42,109 nt of DNA from Gemmatimonadota bacterium (GTDB lineage Bacteria > Gemmatimonadota > Gemmatimonadetes > Longimicrobiales > Gaopeijiaceae): NCBI GenBank assembly GCA_007120305.1, contig SKNW01000010.1, forward strand, positions 1 through 42,109, written 5' to 3'. Below the pieces are notes generated by a model. It worked only from the letters and a program-made list of their open reading frames with translations, had not been told where the DNA came from and did no database searches. Of this stretch, positions 36,030-42,109 are shown one piece after another. A program made the translations under genes and the position numbers. Within the stretch, counting starts at the first letter, position 1, and every line of letters starts with the position of its first letter.

Positions 36030-37604
36030 TCAGGGAAGGAAGGCGTTTACTCCCACGAGAATCATGCCGATCATGGCGCCCAGGATGTAGCCCAGGCGCA
36101 CGATGAGGCGGAGTTCCCGCTCGGTGACGCGCCGTACCAGAGCCTCCAGTTCGGCCGTGGGGTAGGCCATGACCTTGGCCTCGACGCGGTGGACCACGTC
36201 CATGGTCTGGACCAGTTCGGGGATCTGCCCCTGGAGCCAGCCCCAGAGCGGCTCCGACAGGGCCGCCTCCAGGCGCGCGGGGGCTCCGTCGGGAAGCCAG
36301 TCGGCGGGACGACCGATGGGACGGTCAAGGAGTCCCAGGAGCGCCCGCTGCAGGGCGTTTCGGTAGGCCTCCCGGGCCGCGCCGCTGCGGGCGGCCGTCA
36401 CCACCCCTTCGGCGATCCGCTCCGGGGGAACGTGGCGGAGCAGGTCCCCCCAGGTGCCCTCCGACGCCTTCCCCAGCCCAGCCTGCAGCTTCTCCACCAG
36501 GAACCCCCGGGTCGAGGGATCCCGCGCCATCCCCAGCACCCACCCGGCGAGGGTCTCCCGGGTCCGGACCACCGAGTCGTCCTCGGGCGCACCCAGAACC
36601 TCGGTCACGGGGCGACGCATCAACTCCACCACCGCCTCGTTCACTCCCCGGGCCAGGGCCTTCTGGATGTCCGGCTCCCGGAGCATCTCGGCCACCCGCT
36701 CGGCACCTTCGGCCTGAACGGTGTCCAGCACCCGCTCCAGCGTGTCCTCGGTCACCACCAGCTTGGCCACCAGACGCTGATGGAAGCGCAGGTCCCCCAG
36801 GAGGCGCTGGAAGAGGTCGTGAAGGGCCGTCTCCACCCTTGCCCGGGCCACGGGGTCTTCCAGCAGCCGGCCCAGCCGCTGGACGGCCACGGGCAGGTAG
36901 GTGGCCATGGCCCGTTCCAGGGAACCGGCCAGCCCCAGTGGGAGGATCTCCTCGAAGGTCCGGTCCGGCCGGAGGAGGGCCCGGGATCCCCGCTCCAGGT
37001 AGTCGTCCACAGCGGACCGGAAGCTCTCCCGTTCCACGGCGGATCCGAGCCAGTCTTCGACGGCCCGGGTCACCGCGGCTTCCCGGGCCGGCGTGAGGAG
37101 ATCTCCCACCGGCTCTCCGGCCATCCGGGTCAGGAGCTCGGCGGTGCTGCGACCCGCGGCCGCCTCGAAGTCTTCCGAATCCATCCAGGCGGTGAGGCGG
37201 GTGGCCAGGTGCTCGGCCACCCCCTCCAGGACACGCGTGGCTTCGGCCTCCAGCTCCGGAGGGAGGAGTTCCCGGAGGCTCCCCCGCTCCTCCCGGAGCA
37301 GACCGTCGAGGAACGCGGTGAGCCGTCGGTCAAAGGCTTCGCGGATCTCCTCTCCGCCCAGGATCCCCTCCAGATCCTCCCGGGTCAGGAGCCGGTTTCC
37401 CACCGTGCGCCCCACGGCGGAGGCGAGCCTCGGCTGGTTCTTGGGGATGGCGCCGTGGAGGAACCGGATGGGCCACCGTCCGAAGAGCCGGGGCGGCTCG
37501 TAGGGATGAAAGAGCATCCACACCGCCACGGTGTTCGTGAGCCCCCCCGCCAGGGAGCCGGCCACCACCGTGACGGCGGCGCGGATCAAGTCGGCCTGGG
37601 TCAT
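36030..37604 (-). CDS. DUF445 family membrane protein
   Basis: 'GSLAGGLTNTVAVWMLFHPYEPP', 'GAIPKNQPRLASAVGRTVGNRLLT', C-terminal 'RLGYILGAMIGMILVGVNAF'. Confidence 0.88.
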   Translation of the reverse strand: MTQADLIRAAVTVVAGSLAGGLTNTVAVWMLFHPYEPPRLFGRWPIRFLHGAIPKNQPRLASAVGRTVGNRLLTREDLEGILGGEEIREAFDRRLTAFLDGLLREERGSLRELLPPELEAEATRVLEGVAEHLATRLTAWMDSEDFEAAAGRSTAELLTRMAGEPVGDLLTPAREAAVTRAVEDWLGSAVERESFRSAVDDYLERGSRALLRPDRTFEEILPLGLAGSLERAMATYLPVAVQRLGRLLEDPVARARVETALHDLFQRLLGDLRFHQRLVAKLVVTEDTLERVLDTVQAEGAERVAEMLREPDIQKALARGVNEAVVELMRRPVTEVLGAPEDDSVVRTRETLAGWVLGMARDPSTRGFLVEKLQAGLGKASEGTWGDLLRHVPPERIAEGVVTAARSGAAREAYRNALQRALLGLLDRPIGRPADWLPDGAPARLEAALSEPLWGWLQGQIPELVQTMDVVHRVEAKVMAYPTAELEALVRRVTERELRLIVRLGYILGAMIGMILVGVNAFLP

Positions 37605-37655
37605 GGCGCCCGTCTCATCGCCGCTCTCTCATCGCTGCCCCTCTCATCGCTGCCG
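37601..37655 (-). repeat. 14/15-bp tandem array carrying four ATGA junctions between the lipoprotein gene and the DUF445 gene
   Basis: Minus strand GCGATGAGAGGGGCAGCGATGAGAGAGCGGCGATGAGACGGGCGCCATGA. Confidence 0.92.
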
Positions 37656-38735
37656 GTGCCTCACCACGCCCCGTACCGCCAGGCGCTCCCCCAGGATCAG
37701 GATCTCTCCTTCCACCTCCAGGAACCCCTCCACGGGCAGAATGGGCCCCGGACCCTCTTCCACATTGAGGAAGGACCGGACCACCCGGAGTTCTCCTCCG
37801 AAGGCAGCGGCGGGGGCCGCGCCTCCGGTACCGGTCCCCGCGCCGGGGCGACGAGCCTCCAGCGACCATCCGGTGGGAACATCGCGCCGGGCCCGTTCCA
37901 GCGGGCGGACTCCGGACCAGCGTACCTGGACCTCGTTCCAGTTCCGCTCCTGGAAGGCCACTCGGGACCAGCCGAGCCACACTCCGGCCTCCCGCTCCGC
38001 AGCCCCGGGCGGCTCCCGCAGGAGGACCTGGGTGCCCGCCCCGTCGTGGAGGAACATCCAGTCCAGTCCGGGAGCACTCCCCGGCCCCCGGCTCCGGCTC
38101 AGGTCCAGCAGGAGGCCCTGGATTCCACCTGACGGCAGCACCACCTCTCCGCGGTGGATCCGCCACACCGATCCGGCGTCCGGAACCCACTCGGCCAGAA
38201 ACTCGCCGGGGATGAGCTCCACCGTGCGGGGCGGCGCGTCGAAGAGGAGCGACGCCACCGCATCTCCCTCGCCCACGACCAGGCGGACCGGCCCCCCGGG
38301 GAGGATCCGCCAGGGAAACCGGCTCAGGGGCGTGACCAGGGTGTCGGCCAGCAGGAGTTCCCACGTTCCCCCTCGCCCCAGGGAGGCCTGCCGGTGGCGA
38401 AGGATCCCCTCCTCGGTGATGGTGGAGCGGAAGCTCCAGGGGAGAAGGGTGGTGGAGTCCGAGGCCAGCGAAAGGAAGGTCAGCGCCCGGAGATGTTCCG
38501 CGCCCGCCACGGGCGCCGCGCCCTCCGGAGAGGGAGCAGGGGGAGGATCGTCCTCCGGGGCCAGGGCTCCACCCTCCGCGAAAGGGGAGGCCCCGTCTTC
38601 GGAATCGCCCGGGAGGGCGTCTCCGCGGTCGGTGCCTCCGCAGGCGGTGGCCAGGAGCCAGAGCGGGACCAGCGGGACCAGGAAGACCCTGAGCCGGTGG
38701 GGGACCGGGTTCCGGGAGGGGGTGGGAGAGAACAT
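37644..38735 (-). CDS. Predicted lipoprotein, possibly lipocalin/AttH-like
   Basis: Lipobox LLATAC; beta-rich C-terminal part; start at 38735 preferred over 38777. Confidence 0.6.
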   Translation of the reverse strand: MFSPTPSRNPVPHRLRVFLVPLVPLWLLATACGGTDRGDALPGDSEDGASPFAEGGALAPEDDPPPAPSPEGAAPVAGAEHLRALTFLSLASDSTTLLPWSFRSTITEEGILRHRQASLGRGGTWELLLADTLVTPLSRFPWRILPGGPVRLVVGEGDAVASLLFDAPPRTVELIPGEFLAEWVPDAGSVWRIHRGEVVLPSGGIQGLLLDLSRSRGPGSAPGLDWMFLHDGAGTQVLLREPPGAAEREAGVWLGWSRVAFQERNWNEVQVRWSGVRPLERARRDVPTGWSLEARRPGAGTGTGGAAPAAAFGGELRVVRSFLNVEEGPGPILPVEGFLEVEGEILILGERLAVRGVVRHRQR

Positions 38736-38757
38736 GGATGGGAAGCTAAGCTCCGAC

Positions 38758-38786
38758 TTGCAGGGGGGGGAGGCCATGTCTATCTT
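38758..38786 (+). promoter_or_regulatory. Candidate promoter TTGCAG-N17-TATCTT
   Basis: Direct reading, about 48 bp upstream of the symporter ATG. Confidence 0.6.
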
Positions 38787-38833
38787 CGCGCGGCTTCCTT
38801 CCAGACCATCACGGGTTCCGCGCGGGACAACGC

Positions 38834-40123
38834 ATGCAGCTCTACACCAAGATCCTCCTGGGGCTCGTCCTCGGGGCGGCCGTCGGCTTTGCCGCCAATG
38901 TCTTCCAGCTCCAGGGGCTGACCACGGTCCTCCTGGCGCTGGAGCCCATCGGGACGGCCTTCATCCGTCTCATCACCATGATCATCATCCCGCTGGTGGT
39001 GGCGAGCCTCATGGTGGGCACGGCCTCGCTGGGGGACCTGGCCAAGCTGGGGCGGATCGGAGGGAAGACCATCGGCTTCTACCTCTGCACCACCGCGGTG
39101 GCCGTGACCATCGGGCTCATGGTGTCCAACGTGGTGAAGCCCGGGTCCCGCATCGACGACACCACCCGCGATGCCCTCTCGGCCCGCTTCGAGGGAGATG
39201 CCGTGAGCCGCATGCAGCTGGCGGACGAGGCTCCCCGGGTCATCGACACCCTGCTGAACATCATCCCCAGGAACCCCATCCAGTCGGCGGCCAACCTGGA
39301 GCTCCTTCCCCTCATCTTCTTCACCATCATCTTCGCCGCAGCGGTGAGCGTCATCGCCCCGAAGCGGCGGGAGGCGGTGATCACCTTCTTCGAGGGGGTG
39401 AACGACGCCAGCATGGTGGTCATTGACTGGGTCATGAAGCTGGCGCCCTACGCGGTGTTCGCCCTCATTGCCGCCGTGGTGGCGGACTTCGGGGCCGACC
39501 TCCTGGTAAGCCTCCTGGTCTATTCGGCGGTGGTGGTGGCCGGTCTCCTCATCCACCTCACCGTGACCTACGGACTCGCGGTCCGCTTCCTGGCCCGCCT
39601 CCCCTTCGGAACCTTCCTCCGGCGCATCTCCAAGGCGCCCCTGGTGGCGTTCTCCACCTCCAGTTCCAACGCCACCCTGCCGGTGACCATGGAAACGGCG
39701 GAGACCGAGGTGGGGATCTCCAAGCCGGTGGCGAGCTTCGTCCTTCCGCTGGGGGCTACCATCAACATGGACGGCACGGCGCTCTACCAGGCCGTGGCCG
39801 TCATGTTCATCGCCCAGATCTACGGGATCGAGATCGGGATCGCCGAGCAGCTCATCGTGGTGCTCACCGCCACCCTGGCCTCCATCGGGGCCGCAGGTGT
39901 GCCCAGCGCCGGGATCATCACGCTGATCATCGTGCTGAACGCCGTGGGGCTCGGAGCCCAGGTCCAGGCGGGGATCGCCCTGATCCTGGGTGTGGACCGC
40001 ATCCTCGACATGATCCGCACCTCAGTGAACGTCACCGGCGATCTCACCGCCGCCGCCGTGGTGGCCCGGAGCGAGGGCGAGGACCTCTCCTTCGAGCCGC
40101 GGGGAGGACGATCCGCCGCCTGA
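38834..40123 (+). CDS. Dicarboxylate/amino acid:cation symporter (DAACS)
   Basis: 'STSSSNATLPVTM', 'LPLGATINMDGTALYQ', 'AGVPSAGIITL'. Confidence 0.95.
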   Translation: MQLYTKILLGLVLGAAVGFAANVFQLQGLTTVLLALEPIGTAFIRLITMIIIPLVVASLMVGTASLGDLAKLGRIGGKTIGFYLCTTAVAVTIGLMVSNVVKPGSRIDDTTRDALSARFEGDAVSRMQLADEAPRVIDTLLNIIPRNPIQSAANLELLPLIFFTIIFAAAVSVIAPKRREAVITFFEGVNDASMVVIDWVMKLAPYAVFALIAAVVADFGADLLVSLLVYSAVVVAGLLIHLTVTYGLAVRFLARLPFGTFLRRISKAPLVAFSTSSSNATLPVTMETAETEVGISKPVASFVLPLGATINMDGTALYQAVAVMFIAQIYGIEIGIAEQLIVVLTATLASIGAAGVPSAGIITLIIVLNAVGLGAQVQAGIALILGVDRILDMIRTSVNVTGDLTAAAVVARSEGEDLSFEPRGGRSAA

Positions 40124-40175
40124 TGTCCTGCGTCTGATGTCCTGCGTCTGATGTCCTGCGCCTGATGTCCTTGCG
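40121..40175 (+). repeat. 14-bp tandem array x4 (TGATGTCCTGCGTC) starting exactly at the symporter stop codon
   Basis: Units at 40121, 40135, 40149, 40163. Confidence 0.93.
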
Positions 40176-40917
40176 TCAGGGGTGCAGGCGGTACTGGATC
40201 GACACGTTGGCGCTGACCCGCTGGAGTCCAGCCTCCACCGGCGTGGGGACGGCCTCCATGGCTGCCATGGCCATGCCCATGTCGGCCCTGAACGAGGGGC
40301 CGGGCTGAGGGAAGCTGGCCCCGCCCTGAACGGTGATGGGTGCGCCCAGCCGCATCCCCAGCGCCTCGGCCATGGCGGACGCCTCGCCCCGGGCCGCCGC
40401 GATGGCGAGGCGGAGCGCCTCCTGCCGGTGGGGCTCGGTGTCGCGGATCTCGAAGCTCATGCCGGCCACGCGGTTGGCTCCGGCCTCCAGCGCGGTGTCC
40501 ACCAGGCGCCCCACGGCATCCACGTCGTCCACGATTACCTGCACCGCGTTCCGGGCCGTGTACCCGGCGATGCGCTGGGGCTCGTTCCCCGACCGGGGGG
40601 CGTAGCGGGGCGCCAGGGAGTACCCGGACGTCTCGATGCGGAGGTCCGGGATGCCGGTGCCCCGGAGCGCCGTGATGACCCGGTCCATGAGGCGGGCGTT
40701 GGCTTCGCCGGCCTCCCTTGCCCCCTCGTGCTCGGTCTCGACGGCAAAGGAGAGGCGGGCCCGGTCCGGGGCCACCTCGACGTAGCCGGATCCGGTCACG
40801 TTCATCGTGGTCTCCTGGGCCAGGAGCCCGGGGGGCGAGGCGACGAGGAGGGAGGCCAGGGCCAGCGCCGGAACCAGGGCGAAGGCGGCAGGCAGGGTCC
40901 GCGGGGAGGTGGGCATG
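40176..40917 (-). CDS. SIMPL domain (DUF541) exported protein
   Basis: Signal peptide; 'VTGSGYVEVAPDRARLSFAVETE', 'YTARNAVQVIVDDVDAVGRLVD'. Confidence 0.9.
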
Positions 40918-40985
40918 GGTCGTCTCCGGACGTAGGACGTGGCGTGAGGTGGGTGGCAGCGTGTGTCACGGTCAAGCATTGGCGC

Positions 40986-41015
40986 TTGTACACCGCAAGG
41001 GCGTCCGGGTATCAT
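40986..41015 (+). promoter_or_regulatory. Candidate promoter TTGTAC-N18-TATCAT
   Basis: Direct reading, about 42 bp upstream of next ATG. Confidence 0.5.
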
Positions 41016-41056
41016 GAGAGGTGGTTCGCGCTTTCTCCAACCCCCGGAACTCTTCC

Positions 41057-42055
41057 ATGAAGGCTGTCATCCCCCTCGCCGGTCGCGGCACCCGTCTCCG
41101 CCCCCACACCCTGACGACGCCGAAGCCCCTGGTCCACGTGGCCGGGCGTCCGGTCATGAGCTACATCATGGACGACCTTCTGGAACTCGGGGTGACGGAG
41201 GTGGTGTTCGTCATCGGGTACCTGGGGGAGGTGGTGAAGGACTACGTGGCCCGGGAATACCCGGGGATCACCGCCCACTTCGTGGTGCAGGAGGTCCAGG
41301 ACGGCACCGCCGGGGCCGTGAAGCTCGCCGAACCCTTCGCCGGGGACGACGACCTTCTGATCCTGTTCGTGGACACCCTCTTCGACGCCGATCTTTCGCT
41401 GGCCCGCTCCCTGGACGACTCGTGGGCCGGGGTGATCTGGGCCAAGGAGGTGGAGGACTACCAGCGGTTCGGCGTCATCGTCACCGACGAGGACGGGGCC
41501 ATGACCCGCATCGTGGAAAAGCCCTCGGAGCCCATCTCGAAGCTGGCCAACATCGGGCTCTACTACATCCGGGACACGGAACTCCTCTTCCGGGGCATCG
41601 ACCACGTCCTGGCGGCCGGGGCGGCCAGTTCCGGCGAGTACTACCTCACCGACGCCTTCCAGTACATGGTGGACCACGGGGCCCGGATCCGTACCGCCCC
41701 GGTGGGCGGGTGGTACGACTGCGGGAAGGTGGATGCGCTGCTTGAGACCAACGCCCATCTCCTGGCCACCTCCCGCGGCGGGATCTCGCCGGATGCGGTG
41801 GTGGACGGCGCGGAGATCGTGGAGCCGGTGCGAATCGAGGCCGGCGTCCGGATCCGGGGCGGCCAGATCGGGCCCAACGTGACCCTGGAGGCGGGCGTGG
41901 TCCTGGAGTCCGCCGAGATCCGGGACAGCATCGTGGGGGCCAACGCTCACCTCCGGAACGTGCGCCTCGCCGACTCCATGGTGGGGGCCGAGGCACAGCT
42001 GGACGGGGTCCGGGGCCAGGTCAACGTGGCCGAGTACGCCGAAATCCGGGTATAG
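41057..42055 (+). CDS. Sugar nucleotidyltransferase (RmlA/GlmU-like) with left-handed beta-helix tail
   Basis: 'MKAVIPLAGRGTRLRPHTLTTPKPLVHVAGRPVM', hexapeptide-like C-terminus. Confidence 0.92.
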   Translation: MKAVIPLAGRGTRLRPHTLTTPKPLVHVAGRPVMSYIMDDLLELGVTEVVFVIGYLGEVVKDYVAREYPGITAHFVVQEVQDGTAGAVKLAEPFAGDDDLLILFVDTLFDADLSLARSLDDSWAGVIWAKEVEDYQRFGVIVTDEDGAMTRIVEKPSEPISKLANIGLYYIRDTELLFRGIDHVLAAGAASSGEYYLTDAFQYMVDHGARIRTAPVGGWYDCGKVDALLETNAHLLATSRGGISPDAVVDGAEIVEPVRIEAGVRIRGGQIGPNVTLEAGVVLESAEIRDSIVGANAHLRNVRLADSMVGAEAQLDGVRGQVNVAEYAEIRV

Positions 42056-42066
42056 GCAGGACAGGG

Positions 42067-42109
42067 CTCGCCGGGTCAGGACTCTCCGGGTCAGGACTCT
42101 CCGGGTCAG
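42067..42109. repeat. 15-bp tandem array, at least 3 copies (CTCTCCGGGTCAGGA), runs off window
   Basis: Units at 42067, 42082, 42097. Confidence 0.88.

Overview
High-GC bacterial chromosomal segment, dense and mostly ordinary. The gene repertoire and base composition fit a Gemmatimonadota-like organism, but that is inference only. I support about 40 protein-coding genes. They include a Na+/solute symporter fragment, a phosphoribosyltransferase, rho, MlaE-F-D-type transport, Nudix, an AI-2E transporter, an FNR-TrxR-MsrB-MsrA redox block, SDRs, and a coupled M14/S15 peptidase pair. They also include fumC, a GGDEF protein, endonuclease IV, a pterin block (PTPS-FolE-SDR-QueD-like), an acyl-CoA ligase, CutA, and a tightly coupled TPR/macro-like/transglutaminase/ABC/CruF-like/ABC-permease operon. 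The remainder includes a DUF445 protein, a dicarboxylate symporter, a SIMPL protein and a sugar nucleotidyltransferase. No rRNA, tRNA, CRISPR array or transposase was recognised. The signals most worth following are four. (1) Short 12-15 bp tandem arrays recur, and many sit on start/stop codon junctions. Two of them (37601-37647 minus; 40121-40167 plus) form uninterrupted chains of 4-10 codon micro-ORFs linked by ATGA or TGATG overlaps, a possible termination-reinitiation relay. (2) A promoter-to-terminator structured RNA of about 200 nt (22448-22696) lies just upstream of the pterin genes. (3) A long, C-rich, G-poor leader precedes rho. (4) A coupled macro/transglutaminase/ABC/CruF-like operon is not one I recognise as a described system.
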